Positions 33,321-48,041 are shown, counted from the stretch's first letter. The stretch is DNA of 64,000 bases from Zanthoxylum bungeanum (GCA_019454045.1 SKCR01025356.1:248001-312000), one strand, 5' to 3'. Numbers and translations are program-made. The notes: generated by a model not told the origin, from the sequence alone.

Positions 33321-33373
33321 TTTTAATATATTGAATCTCATACACTCGTTGGAACCGAGAACTATGGGACAGA

Positions 33374-34298
33374 TGTTGATGGGGATTTATGCGGCTAAGT
33401 CTTTTGCACAGTTCGGTAGGGGCAAAGAGAGAAATTCACCTCATCCGGATGACCAGGGGTCAGAGGATGTGTATTGCTCCAGTTTCTTGAGCATGATCGG
33501 CCAGAGGATGTAGAACGACACGGTTTCAGAGATCGACCACATAAGACCCATGGCCGACCACTTTAGGTCGTAGGCCCGGTTCGGTTCTATCCCGCCCCCT
33601 TGGGCAGGTTGGTAAGCTCGGTTATTTCGGCTCAGGGCAAAAATAATTTGGAAGATCGGCAAGCTACTTGGCCGAACTCTTGAAGATCGACAGAAGATCA
33701 GAATGGCTGGATTTTTCCTTTCGACACGTGTCATTTCCCAAATGCACTTTACAGGCTGTCACCATTATTGTTGCGTGTGGCAGCGGAGAAGACATAGTGA
33801 TGTGACATACCGTCAGACGGCATGTTTGCTTTCGGCGAGGGCAGACCTGGGGCAGAGAACCCGTCAATCAATCGGAGATTGCGCAGGAAACATCATAATT
33901 TGGAGGAACATTGTTACACTTTCTTAGTATATAAAGGGAGGGTAGTCTCATTTGTATAGGTTGGGTTTTACACATAGCAAACTTATAACGAAAAGAAAGA
34001 ACACCAATTGTACAAACTCTTTCAACTTCTCGGCCACATTCAGACCTTGCTCAAAACAGGTTGGTCGAGTCGATTTTGGCAATAAAAATAGCCCCCACCG
34101 TTTTGTGCCCGTGGATGTAGGTTGGATTCGCTCCGCTGAACCACGTTAAAACTCTCTTGTCAATCTGTGTGTTTTTTTCTCACCTTTTATCAAATTTTGC
34201 CTTTGCTCTCCCATAACCAAACAAATTAAAGGTTGAAGGAGGATTTTCCCGGGAACACTATCCCGATATTGCCCCTGAGACGAAATCAGCCGTCAACA
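33374..34298 (+). mobile_element. Possible solo LTR (925 bp)
   Basis: Starts TGTTGAT and ends CGTCAACA, LTR-style termini with inverted TGTTGA/TCAACA. A TATA-like TATATAAA is at 33928-33935 inside. The sequence is more GC-rich than its flanks. No target duplication and no second copy are visible. Short frames here have no motif. Confidence 0.5.
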
Positions 34299-36246
34299 GG
34301 TAATATTCTTGCAAAGTTATAAATTTTAAAGTTTAATTTAATGAAAGTGGGTCTAAATAATTACATCATTTACCTCCAATTATGATTTCACTTTATGTAA
34401 TTTAACAAATGTTCATTTCACCGTGACAGATTTTAGTTCAATATTACGTTCATGACTTTTAATTTATTATTATTTTTAATTTTTAATTATGATTTTCTCT
34501 TTATTTTTTCTCTTATTATATATCTCTCACTGACATTGTCATCTAATATCATGTGGCATATAATTCAATTTTGATCATCTATATTTTTGTGTATACAACA
34601 TGTCACTAGATGACAATGTCAATGAGAGACTGAGGAAAAAAAAAACAAAAAAAAATGTTGTTTATCCATTTATTTACCATCCATGTCTTGAATTCAATTC
34701 ACTTGAGATATAATTTTTTAACAAATTTTTTTTGAAGGTTGTTATAGCATTATTCAACTTGTGAGATTAATAATTAGTATGTTTTTAAAAATCGGATCGG
34801 ATCCGGAAACTGATTATGAGTTCGGTTCGATTGAATCCTAAAAATTTGGGTGTAAAAGAGATTAAAATCGGTGAAATCGGTGAACCAGACTAGCTGATTC
34901 CTAACTCAAAAAAATTAAACAATTTTTTTTAAAATTTTTAATTAATTAAAATTATTTATCACGTCATTTGGTTTTATCATTCAATCAGAACTATTTAACT
35001 GGTCGATCAGTGACCTATTGAACCTTTTAAATTACCGATTTAATAACCGATATGATTTTTAAAACATTGATAATTAAAATAAGTAAATAGTTGCAATTGA
35101 AAGTTGATTAACGTTAAATGATTAAGGTATTGTGTAATTTGAAAGCATGATGGCCCTAAGGTTTTGTCCACCCTCTTCACGATTTTGTTTTTAGGGATGA
35201 TTCAATTGGTAAGATATTATCCGTTTTGTAATCATGTCGACTAATGGCCCGACCCATCTTCCTCAAGATTTTGTTCTTAGCATGGATCGTAAGCTCTCAC
35301 TTTCGTTGGGAGCTAGCTCTGATATCATTTGATGACCCAACTCACCCTTCTAACGGTTTTATTTTGGTGTGGATTGTAAGCCCCCACTTTTGATTGGAAG
35401 CAGACGGAAATCATTTGTAATTACCCCACTTCCGGTTAGGAACTAACTCTAATATACCACCTAAAATATGTCTTATTAGTTGGGAGTATTCAACTTTATA
35501 AGCACATCACAAGTATCCCTCCCAATTGGTGACTTGACATTTAAAGATCGAGATAATCATTACATGATATAACCAATGACGTTTCATTATACTCATTACA
35601 AATAAAAAGAGTGCAATAAACACGTGTTGCACATGGTCAAAAAAACTTACCTTTTCATAATGAAGAAAGCGACTACACAAACATAAGAATCAGGTCTTCA
35701 AATCTATCTCTTTGCACCAAGAATAAAAGTAAATATTGGCTTCCCAGATAAGTTATTTTCTTTTCAGAAGAAAGATTGGCTTCAGGATTTTTTTTATATA
35801 TAATGGATTCTTTATTAGGTTCAGGATTTTTTTTTTTTTTATATAATGGATTCTTTAGTGTGGTGGGATCGTGTATCCACCAGGCCATATCTTACTTGTT
35901 TCGTAATTGTCACCAATAATATTAATACATATGTATCCATATTAATGCACGATAATGTATACAGATTGATTTTTCTAAAACATCTTTTGGGGAGTTCAGA
36001 TTTGGTCAATTCTTGGAACGCTTTAGAACTAGTTTGTTGTTTATATATAGTCTCGGTTCTTCTCCCCATACCCATGATTCATGAATCATCTGCAAGCTGC
36101 ACTTTCTACCAACACAAAAATAGTAAGAATCAAAATGAAAAAAGTGATTGGTGTCACCAGATTTTGTTTCAATGAGGGCTAAAATGTAAGAATAACAAAT
36201 TTTAGTGGAACATATTATAAAATAATGAACCTGAGCGGTCAATTTC
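34299..36246. other. Unassigned AT-rich DNA
   Basis: Apart from the MITE candidate at 34778-35069, nothing supportable. There are repeated phrases on the theme GTAAGC(T/C)C(T/C)CAC at 35290-35400, ordinary dispersed plant sequence. Frames at 35673-36242 lie on both strands without motifs. Confidence 0.5.
34778..35069. mobile_element. hAT-like MITE candidate (292 bp)
   Basis: Terminal inverted repeats: TATGTTTTTAAAAATCGGAT at the left, and the reverse complement of the right end reads CAATGTTTTAAAAATCATAT. Flanks are ATAATTAG (34770-34777) and ATAATTAA (35070-35077), an 8-bp duplication with one mismatch, the size typical for hAT. It is non-coding, with GGTGAACC-type words inside. Confidence 0.7.
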
Positions 36247-37589
36247 TGTCACACTCGTCCCCTTAGGTAGGGTAGGGGTGAGACAGAGACTTGAAACAGA
36301 CAGAAATTCCCCTGTAAAATGGACTAATCCTCCAAATATAATAGAAAAATCTAAACTGAATAATGTCATCATATAAATAAGATCTCCATGTTCCAACTCA
36401 AAAGAATATCCATAATGAAATGTAAATACTACATGTATCAAAAGTAGGCTCAGTGCCTATAATCAAATAATAATCCACATGAGTAAGATGTCTAAAACCT
36501 TAATCTCAAAAATATAACAAACGACACTCTATTGTTGGCACAACCTTTCTCTACTGGCAGGAAATTTATGAAGAAACAGCAGAGGATAAAATGAGTGATC
36601 TACCAGTCTGCTTAACCTGTAAAATTAAAGAAAGGGTAAGCTCACACTTAGTGTAATGGATCACAGCTTAGTGCCGTGGATAAACAAGTAACAAGGTGGA
36701 TCAAATAAGTCTTTCACAATATAAATAAATACATAAAGCAGTAAATCGATATATCAAACATTTACTAGAAATCATAAATCTTATTTCTCATAAATCTCAT
36801 TATGCTCAAGAATACTTTGTAAAAATAAAGCTTTTCATTCATCTATATGCACACTCTCGTGACAATACGGCAAATCTGGCAACATGGGGCATCCCCACGG
36901 AAATAACTAGCATCTGGAGCAAAACTGACAACATGAGACCTCGTCTCAAGGCAAATCATATGGCACATATAAGCACACGGAGTGCATCCTAGCATAAAAA
37001 TTATTTCTAAAACACATGCTCATATATCTCAAATCATGAAAGTTTCTAATATATCACAAACTCATGATTTCAACATAACCAATATTCGATCCATACTTTT
37101 ATAGCAAAATAAAAACTTTCTAAAAACTAAATCATTTAATGCATTACCTTGAAAATTCATTTAAGAAAACATACATATTATATACTTTGGAAAACATCAA
37201 TATTACAAACTTATCCACGTATCTGGTGAGCTGACTATAGAGAAAAGATACTATGTAGCAGATTTGTCCCTGCCAATAATATCACGATTACCTAAAGAGA
37301 TAAAAGAATTTATGATAAGGATGATAATCCTAACGAGAATAGATGAAAGAATAAGCAAGAAACGTGATTTGGTCGCTCTCGTAATCCTAACGAAATTTCG
37401 GCAATATTTCATCTATAATACGGACTTCCATTATACAACCCATAATCATCAACTTACATTCAAATTCTATTCCCAACATACACATCCACAATTCAATTCA
37501 ACATTACTAACCTAAATCTCGGGCTCACAATAATTTCGAAACACAATCTTATTCGACCATATTCTCCGATTAATTTGTCATTCACTTCC
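36247..37589 (+). other. Possible decayed gypsy LTR
   Basis: Starts TGTCACACTCGTCCCC, which resembles the start of some plant gypsy LTRs, and contains a GGGTAAGCTCACAC phrase and a CATGGGGCATCCCCACGGA block seen in such LTRs. No end, pair or target duplication found. The Z element begins at its right edge. Confidence 0.3.
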
Positions 37590-40202
37590 TGTCGGGGTTG
37601 GTACTCAGAGCGCCAATTCGGACCGTATTTATGTCTGATTCATGAATACGAACATCCCATTTTTCCATAATATTACTTTCTTATTGGTTGCACCTCTTGT
37701 TTTTATATACGTATTCGATCTAATTACTATTAAATTGAAACTAAATCTGATTTAGTGATATGTATATATTAGACAAAGACCCGATAATATATAATGTAGT
37801 GCGCAATTATAAAGTAGTTTGTAATTGACATTGGGAAGTGTCACTACTAGAAATATATTATCAAATATAGTTCATGGTCAAGATTTACTAACACGGGTCG
37901 GTTAGTTAAAGCCGTTGAGACCAGTACATGTCGTATATCGAGACTTGGTCCGATGGTTTATCCCAATGAACCATGAGTCTTGGGAGACTCGTATAGACGT
38001 GTATGTGTTTATAGTGGATAAACACTGAACGACTCACCAAAGATTCTTAATGGATGGTACACCAACGTCAATAAGAATCTACTCGGGTTGAGTAGCATAG
38101 TGGTCCTTTGACTTGAGATACCACTGTGGATGTATGAGACATCCTCCACACTTAGATGACGGTCATGTCACCAATCTATTTAGATCAGACCTCCACTTGT
38201 TCACTGGGTGTGGACCGATCCTCAGGATATCCTGTGTGTATCAAGATAGGATCTGTCAGTTCTGTGTACAGAGCATAGGTAGTCCAAATGTGATTAGCAA
38301 TCTGTTAAATCTATGGCCAAAGTATACTTCGGAAGTAAGTTTCGAAAGTTATTTAGAGATTGCTAATAGATACGTCGACGGGATTATACCTATAGAGATA
38401 TGATGTTAATATCTATATCTCTGAGATAATCCGGGTACCTGTGACAGAGGGATTATACGTATGCAATGACCTCGACCTGTATGATTCAGCGAGTTTATCC
38501 GTGATCGTCATAATTTACGGGTGGGTAAATTATGGACACGAAATTGGATTTCTTGACGGATATACCTGAATCTAGAGAGTCTCTCTAATGAAATAAACTC
38601 GTAGAGCACTAGGGCGACTATTATAAATAATGATGATTATTTATAAATCGTTTAACTGTTAAACGAAAGATACATGCATTAGGGGTCGAACCGTCATTTC
38701 CTAATTAATGTGTATTTGTGTTTAATATTTTATATTATTAAATACACATTAATTAATTGTCAAATTATGATATTTGATATATATCATTAATATATGTATT
38801 TGAGATATTTAAAGTAAATATAATACATATATTTGAGATATTTACATTTAATTAATTATTTAATTGTTTAATGATAAAGTAATTAAAATATAATTTTAAA
38901 ATAAATAGATAATGATGGGAAATGATTCACAAGTGTATATTGTTGACTTTGCTTTAAAAGAAATGGTAGTCAAATTGAGTTTGACTTCTATGATATTTGT
39001 TTAATTTTGATTAAATTTGAAAAGATCTATTTTTCTTTTTTAAGCCAATTTCGGTCATTACCTAAAATAAATATAAGTGTTATATTTTTTTGAGTTGCCT
39101 TTGTTGACTTGTTGAATAATTCATTAAAATTGTAATGATCATTTTGACAAGTTGATAAAGCAAATTTAATGAAACAAAAATAAATATATAGATATTATAT
39201 TGCTTCAAAATTCGGCCAAGGGCTATTTTTGTGAAGTATATATTGTTTTGTTTCATTTTTAGGGTTTATGGAGTTCATAAGTTAAAAAATAAACATAATA
39301 GAGTTGAGAGAAAAAGGCTTGGAGGCTAAAGAAGAAAGCTTGGAAAAATCTTGTTTTTGTAAGTTTTTCTTTAAAGTCTTCAACATAGAAAATATTTCTA
39401 ACATGCTTAGCTTCATCTTGTGTTGCTTTGATGTTGTCTCTTTACTTATAGTTTATGTTTTAATTGGTTATGAACTTGTATGAAATATGTTTGCATGTAT
39501 GGTTTCAAAGTGAGCATGAAATGGTTTTATAAGCTCTCTTTTGATTATTTGATAATCAAGTTGTCATTCTAGAGTTGCTAAGCCACTCATTGATGACCTA
39601 GAATTTTTCTTGAGTTGTTTCATGATGGTGAGACTTGTTTGGTGTTGTAAAGTTTGAATTAAAGTAATGCATTTAATGGATTTGGTGAAATTGGTCAATT
39701 TGATGAAATTGTAAAATTATGGTTCTTAACCCATTCCAAATTTGGGAATTTTCATATATGTGATGTATTATAGTGTGTATATGATGCATATAAATTTTTG
39801 GGTTGATTGGATTTGATCTTTACATGTTTTGAACAAAAAATGACTAAATTACAATTAACCGAAAAATTTGGGTGCTCTCGGCAATTAGACTAAAATTGGG
39901 GATTTTATTGAAATCTGATTTTGATGAGTTGGACTTGTTGGAAATCATTTTAGAAATGATTTAGAATCATCCAAAATTCTATTTGACATTTTTAGGACTA
40001 AAATGGTCAATTTGCAAAGTTGTGGGGCATTTCAGTAATTACCAAGAAATTTGATCTCTTGTGTAATTTTTCAGAATTTGATAATTGGTTAATTAAATAA
40101 ATAAGTTTATTTAATTGATCCAAGAAAAATTTTGAAATCGGAAAATTTTGATTTTTCGTGATCCCGATGCGTTACCGGATTTCCACCATAAAACCCCTTC
40201 AA
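37590..40202 (+). repeat. Z element first LTR (2.61 kb)
   Basis: Starts TGTCGGGGTTGG and ends near ACCCCTTC, paired with 44415-46966 at high similarity. It contains a sense short frame (38113-38403). The following PBS is degenerate (TAGTATAAGAAC at about 40205). Confidence 0.88.
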
Positions 40203-43200
40203 AATAGTATAAGAACGAGTCTGATTCTGGACTCCCTAATTTGATTATGCCTTTTAAATTCATTTTTTGATTATTCTTTACTTGATACTTGTGTTTATTT
40301 AATTTGATTAAATAAAGTATAAATCATCTTTTGCGGAAAATCCCTAATTAATAAGGTTTTAAAGTAACTAGTATAGAGATACTTGTTTCTTGATTCGCCT
40401 TGTCAATACGGTTTATGAATATTTTTCCGTGACTACATCTGAGACCGTGCCTTTGCTGTGAGGGTGTAGCCGATAGAGTATTATTTATGCCAGATGTATA
40501 TTAGATACTAGATAAATTCAAGCGAAAACGGAATCCTGAACGTGCCCAAGTTGTCAGGGTTACGTAAATAGCTTGAGTTTATCATTGACGAGTTTAACCT
40601 TGATCCACCTCCTGTGAACGTGCCCAAGCTGTCATAACGAGAAACAGTCATAACCAAAACTGGAGTCACAATGAGTGTGATTGACAATGAGTTGTCTACC
40701 TGTGAATATACGTAGGCGAGACCGTGCCACTGCTGTGAGATGAAATATATTCATGGGGTCCACTTCCCATTATGGAATTTGATTAAATTATTGAATTCTC
40801 ATTTTTCGTTGGGGATTACGCTATTACATAAAATAGTGGGAGGCACTGCACAGTTTAAAATATTCCATAACTTAAGCGGTGTGTAATATTATGAAAATTT
40901 CCGCCTGTTTATTTTCTTTATTCTATAGTAGATAGAATTAAACTTTTAATTCACTGCTTACATATTTTCAATATGTTTTTTCTGACTTGAATTATGTTTG
41001 CGCTATTCTAGAATTAGTTCTAGATACTATTAGACTATGATATTGTTGGATTAGTCTAAACCATCGGGCACTGTTGTTTCGATTTTCTTGAAAATCAAGA
41101 TGGCCAGTGACTTAGTTACTAAGTCATGATAAATAATCTAGATAGATATCCATTTTAGGATATTATTCTATAGAGATAATAGTTTCTTGTGCAGTAAGAA
41201 TTGACACGAATAAGTTCATGTCTCGAGATTCTTGACTAGCATTAAGAAAACCCCATTAGGTATTTTTTTTATCTGATAATGACGTTTCTTAGCTTTAGTT
41301 ACCTTTTGAGGTAATGTGTCTGACACAGTTTGCTAATCAGTTATTTACATATTGTTGTGAATAATTGATAGCAAATTATAAAGCTATAGAAATGAGATGC
41401 GTATAGTTGTGTATAGAAAATATCAATTCTCACAATACGACAACTATAGGTATTGGATACTGGATCTCCCGTCTAGTTATTTAAAATATTATTTAATGAC
41501 TGTTTTGATATTTGATTTCAGAACTTGCGACTATTGGATAGTTACTTGTTCTTTATAAACAGTTGTTATATATATATTTTAATACAACTAGTATTGTCAT
41601 TAACATAGAGATAAACATTAAGAAAATGTTCGGTAAAGTAAATAATTTAGAACAATGCTTTATGAGTTTTCATCACTTTAGCATCAGATGCTTATTCCGT
41701 ATGGTAAATGATAGTCTGATACGAGATCACACCACATATCCTTAAATCACACCATTTAATGAATATTGTATTCGGGAATGTGATTAAATCGAATTTAACC
41801 AATGATTGTCATTGGAGTATAAGATTTATTTAACTTATACATTGGATGTATGTAGTTTAATAAATAATAATTGCTTAAGGTAGTTTTCTTTATTTCGTAA
41901 CTTAGTTAATGAATTGTCATAACTTAGTTAGGTGTTTCTGAAAGAACACATATTGAATGTCTTGAAAGATTCAAGAACTTTCAATCTGTTCTGATGAAAC
42001 GTATATCGAACATCTTTGACTAGTTCAAAGATATTCGATCTGAAATTTTGAAAACTTGATCCTTAAAATTCATAACAAGTCTTTGAATTATTTAAAGATA
42101 TTTGATATGATCAAATGTATGAATTTATGACAATTAGTTCTAAGATTATTCAGTGAATATGATATTTACTCAATATAATTCTTCCACGATTCCATCTTGA
42201 TGGAATTGGTTAGTGAGAGTAATCGTATCTTATATGATTTGATACGTTTGATATTGAGTGTTGCCGAATTAGTTTCAATACTATTGGGGATATGCTCCAA
42301 TAACATTAATTCATCCTTTTAATTAATGTTCCATTAGTTTCTACAGTTGCATATATGATATGTATATGTAGAAAATTTTAATCTTGAAAAGTTTGAGATT
42401 TGAATCTTTCTTTTGTATAATGGTTATATAATTGAAAGGTCTTGCACCTTGGAGGTACAAGTAAAAATTTATCATTTATTCTATTTTATAGAATATTGTA
42501 TTCTATTTGATAGAATATTTTTCCTACAATCCTAACTAATGAAATTGTTTTATTACTTGGTGTGTAACATCAGATATTAACCATGTAGAAAAGACTTGAC
42601 TTATTGAAGTCAAATGTGAGAATGATAAATTATAGTTGGAACTACGTAATTAATAAGATGAAATGACCCTTAGTCATCTTCAGTATAAGTCCAATAGGAT
42701 GTTGAATCATTTACGAGTATTTGATACTTATTGATTCTATTGTTTTCTTATCGAAGAAAATTATCCTATAACTTATAGTGGGAGCGATATTTGATATCGA
42801 TTTTGGAAATTACCATTGAACCATAGATCTAAGATTGTTCATAGCTTACTACAATCAAGTTTTGAACTTGATTAAGCTTCCGTTATGAATAGTTCATAAA
42901 TCGTGCTAATGGTTTGCACAACAAAAGCAATGTGAGCTGATTAAAGGTTTAACCTTTACAGTATGACAGTGAGAAATATTATACTAATCAATCTATTGTA
43001 GATACTGAGAAAACTTGTCTCTAGTCACACTGATTGAACAATTTAAGATTTATTGGTTAATGTTGATATTAAATTGTGTATTTTAGCTAAAAAATACAAA
43101 GTGGCATTTTTTGAATGGCTTATTCGGATAAGAGATCAGTTGTGATTTCATTGTTTGAAGAGTACATTCTGGAATGGCCCTAGAGTTTATGTTCTACTGA

Positions 43201-44414
43201 GATTGCAGTTTGGTATACTAGCTTATTGAGCCTATTGTAGACTCGGGTGAGCCTTCCGGAAATCCGTGTTCTCTAATTTTGATATCATTCAGATTGTCTG
43301 ATTTTATCAAAGTATAGAGAATACATATATGATAAAAGGGTTAGTGGGAGTATACAAATTTCTTTCTAGCGTTATATATCGTAACGACATTATCATTATT
43401 ATGGTAATAATGAGATGTTTGTGAGGTAAAATATTTACCTAAGTCTTCTTTACTCTGTGAAAGCAGAGGGAGTAGTCTCTGTTATATTTGATATAAAGTT
43501 TTATATAAGATATAAAGTTTTATATAAGATATAAAACTAAGAGACTTGTGAGATACTCCTATTAGTCGTGCATTAGATATGATCTAATAAAGGACACAAC
43601 AATACTATATGTATGACAGTTAGTATAACTGTTTGTCAGTTAAAGTGTGTCTTATATATAATATTAATCTTTCGTAAAGGATGATTCCTTTTTCTAAAGA
43701 GATATTGATTAGAATGTCTAATCAATCTTATGTATCATTTGATGATGACATAATGAATACTTTATTATGTACGATTAAAGATATCGATTTAATCGTAATT
43801 GTTACAAGTTATTTTGATATCATATATACCATAGGATGGATCTTAAAACACATTCTTTGTGATCTTTGAGATATTAAGAACGAGTTTATGATTCATGGAG
43901 CATACACTCCACAACAATTAGGGTCATATTAGTTTTGAAACTAATTATGACGTTAGATAGTTTACGTCATAAAGTGTCAGAAAAGATGCAGTGAGAATGT
44001 CACAGAGGATTCTACTTTGTGAGTGGAATTAGATGCAACTTATGAAGTATTGACTTATGAAGTTGCATAGTGACCTTATAAATTAGAAGTTTTCACATTG
44101 GTATTGTGTTTGCGGTTGTCTACATAGTATTTAGGATTTGATCCACAAATACTTGGACAAATCAGTAGCTGTAGCACAATATTGATGCCGTATCTGAGTC
44201 ATATTAATGTATAACTTAGGTTCTACAAAATATGAATGATGCTGGCTAAGGGAAATAATTGGGTTTGTTTGACAAACTCAATATGTCATAACGGACCTGC
44301 TTCTTGTGCCTACCTCTTGAGTACTAGGTGAGCTTTTGAGGGCCATATGCATACGATACACATTAAGATGTGTATATGATATCATAGATTGGCACTAGAG
44401 CAAGTGGGAGAAAT
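40203..44414 (+). mobile_element. Z internal region, no surviving coding
   Basis: 40203-41280 is the leader (shared with 46967-48030) with four GTGCC words at 40446, 40541, 40619 and 40723. 41281-44390 should hold gag-pol by position but no domain is recognisable; the only frames are short (41563-41745, 43681-43869). It ends with a copia-like tail ATTGGCACTAGAGCAAGTGG and a polypurine tract AGTGGGAGAAA (44403-44413). It is either deeply decayed or a non-autonomous (LARD-like) derivative. Confidence 0.7.
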
Positions 44415-46966
44415 TGTTGGGGTTGGTTCATAGAGCGCCAATCCGGACCGTATTTATGTCTCATTCATGAATACGAACATCCATTTTTTCCATAATATTA
44501 CTTTCTTATTGGTTGCACCTCTTATTTTTATATACGTATTCAATCTAATTACTATTAGATTGAAACTAAATCTGATTTAATGATATGTATATATTAGACA
44601 AAGACCACATAATATATAATATAGTGTGCAGTTACAAAGTAGTTTGTAATTGACATTGAGAAGTGTCACTACTAGAAATATATTATCAAATATAGTTCCT
44701 AGTCAAGATTTACTAGAATGAGTCGGTTAGTTAAATCCGTTGAGACCAGTACATGTCGTATATCGAGACTTGGTCTGATGGTTTTTCTCAATGAACCATG
44801 AGTCTTGGGAGACTCGTATAGACGTGTAGGTGTTTATAGTGGAAAAATACCGAACGACTCACCGAAAATTCATAATGGATGGTACACCAACGTCAATAAG
44901 AATCTTCTCGGGTTGAGTAGCATAGTGGTCCTTCGACTTGAGATACCGCTGTGGATGTATGAGACATCCTCCACACTTAGATGGCAGTCACGTCACCGAT
45001 CTATTTAGATCAGACCTCCAAATGTCCGTTGGGTGTGGACCGATCCTCAGGATATCCTATTTGTATCAAGATATGATCCATCAGTTCTGTGTACAAAGCA
45101 TAGGTAGTCCAAATGTGATTAGCAATCTGTTAAATCATGACCAAAGTATACTTCGGAAGTAAGTCCCGAAAGTTATTTAGAGATTGTTAATAGATATGTC
45201 GATGAGATTATACCTATGCAATGACCTCGACCTGTATGATTCAGCGCGTTTATCTGTGGTCGTCATAATTTACGGGGTGGGTAAATTATGGACACGAAAT
45301 TAGATTTCGTGACGGATATACCGGAATCTAGAGAGTGTCACTAATGAAATAAACTCATAGAGCACTAGGGCGACTATTATAAATAATGATGATTATTTAT
45401 AAATCGTTTAACTGTTAAACGAAAGATACATGCATTAGGGGCCGAACCATCATTTCCTAATTAGTGTGTATTTGTGTTTAATATTTAATATTATTAAATA
45501 CACATTAATTAATTGTCAAATTATGATATTTGATATATATCATTAATATATGTATTTGAGATATTAAAGTAAATATAATACATATATTTGAGATATTTGC
45601 ATTTAATTAACTATTTAATTATTTAATTGTTAAATGATTAAAGTAATTAAAATATAAATATCTTACCAAATGATAATGATAGGAAATGATTCACAAGTGT
45701 ATATTGTTGACTTTGCTTTAAAAGAAATGGAAGTCAAATTGAGTTTGACTTCTAAGATATTTGTTTAATTTTGATTAAATTTGAAAATATCTATTTTTCT
45801 TTTTAAGCCAATTTCGGCCATGACCTAAAATAAATATAAGTGTTATATTTTTTTGAGTTGCATTTGTTGACTTGTTGAATAATTCATGAAAATTGTAATA
45901 ATCATTTTAACAAGTTGATAAAGCAAATTTAATGAAACAAAAATAAATATCTAGATATTATATTGCTTCCAAATTCGGCCAATGGCTATTTTTGTGAAGT
46001 ATATATTGTTTTGTTTCATTTTTAGGGTTTATGGAGTTCATAAGTTAAAAAAATAAACATAATAGAGTTGAGAGAAAAAGGCTTGGAGGCTAAAGAAGAA
46101 AGTTTGGAAAAATCTTGTTTTTGTAAGTTTTTCTTTAAAGTCTTCAATATAGAAAATGTTTCTAACATGCTTAGCTTCATCTTGTGTTACTTTTATGTTG
46201 TCTCTTTACTTATAGTTTATGTTTTAATTGGTTATGAACTTGTATGAAAGATGTTTGCATGTATGGTTTCAAAGTGAGCTTGAAATGGTTTCATAAGCTC
46301 TTTTTTGATTATTTGATAATCAAGTTGCCATTCTAGAGTTACAAAGTCACTCATTGATGACCTAAAATTGTTCTTAAGTTGTTTCATGATGGTGAGACTT
46401 GTTTGGTGTTGTAAAGTTTGAATTAAAGTAATGGATTTAATGGATTTGGTGAAATTGATCAATTTGATGAAATTATAAAATTAGGGTTCTTAACCCATTC
46501 CAAATTTGGGGTTTTTCATATATGCGATGTATTATAGTTTTTATATGATGCATATAAATTTTTGGGTTGATTGGATTTTATCTTGACATGTTTTGAACAA
46601 AAAATGACTAAATTACAATTAACCGAAAAATTTAGGTGCTCTAGACAATTAGACTAAAATTGAGGATTTTGTTGAAATCTGATTTTGATGAGTTGGACTT
46701 GTTGGAAATCATTTTAGAAATGATTTAGAATCATCCAAAATTGTATTTGACAATTTTAGGACTAAAATGATCAATTTGTAAAGTTGTGGGGCATTTCGGT
46801 AATTACCAAGAAATTTGATCTCTTGTGTAATTTTTCAGAATTTGATAATTGGGTAATTAAATAAATAAGTTTATTTAATTGATCCAAGAAAAATTTTGAA
46901 ATCGGAAAATTTTGATTTTCCGTAATCCCGCTGCGTTACCGGATTTCCGCCATAAAACCCCTTCTA
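44415..46966 (+). repeat. Z element second LTR (2.55 kb)
   Basis: Starts TGTTGGGG right after the polypurine tract and ends near ACCCCTTCTA. It carries the sense short frame 44938-45162. Because a PBS and leader follow, it also acts as the 5' LTR of a second Z unit. Confidence 0.88.
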
Positions 46967-48041
46967 AATGGTATCAGAGCGAGTCTGATTCTGGACAACC
47001 TAAAATGATTATGCCTTGTAAATTCATTGTTTAATTTAATCTTTACTTGATACATGCATGTGTTTATTTAATTTGATTAAATAAAGTATAAAGCATCTTT
47101 TGTGGAAAATCCCTAATTAATAAGGTTTTAAAGTAACTAGTATAAGATTTATGAATATTTTTTCGTGACTACATCCGAGACCGTGCCTCTGCTGTGAGGG
47201 TGTAGCTGATAGAGATTTATTTATGCCGAATGTATATTAGATACTAGATAAATTCATGCGAAAGCGGAATCCTGAACGTGCCCAAGTTGTCAGGGTTACG
47301 TAAATAGTTTGAGTTTATCATTGACGAGTTTAACCTTGATACGCCTCATGTGAACGTGCCCAAGTTGTCACAACGAGAAACGGTCAGAACCAAAACCGGA
47401 GTCACAATGAGTGTGGTTGACAATGAGTTGTCTTCCTGTGAATATACGTAAGCGAGACCGTGCCACTGCTGTGAGCTGAAATATATTCATGGGGTCCACT
47501 TCCCATTATGGTATTTGATTTAATTATTGAATTCTCATTTTTCGTTGGGGATTACAATATTACGTAAAATAGTGGGAGGCACTGCTAAGTTTAAAATATC
47601 CCATAACTTAAGCAGTGTGTAATATTATGAAAATTGCCGCCTGTTTATTTTCTTTATTCTATAGTAGATAGAATTAAACTTTTAATTCACTGCTTACATA
47701 TTTTTAATATGTTGTTTCTGACTTGACTTATGTTTGCGCTATTCTAGAATTAGTTCTAGATACTATTAGACTAGGATATTGTTGGATTAGTCTAAACCAT
47801 CGGGAACTGTTGTTCCGATTTTCTTGAAAAATCAAGATGGCCAGTGACTTAGTTACTAAGTCATGATAGATAATCTAGATAGATATCCGTTTTAAGATAT
47901 TATTCTGTAGAGATAATAGTTTCTTGTGCAGTAAGAATTGACACGAATAAGTTCATGTCTCGAGATTCTTGACTGGCATTAAGAAAACCCCATTAGGTAT
48001 TTGTTTATCTAATAATGACGTTTCTTAGCTTTGGTTACCTT
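46967..48041 (+). mobile_element. Second Z unit: PBS and leader, cut by X1
   Basis: TGGTATCAGAGC at 46969-46980 is an intact initiator-tRNA-Met-type PBS. Sequence to 48041 follows 40203-41300 of the first unit, including the GTGCC words (about 47184, 47277, 47357, 47459). It stops at ...GGTTACCTT, where X1 begins; in the first unit the same place continues uninterrupted. Confidence 0.88.

Noticed and set aside
33441..34149. Overlapping frames on both strands of the possible solo LTR
   Set aside because: No domain, no conserved partner, and they are explained by the higher GC content of this segment.
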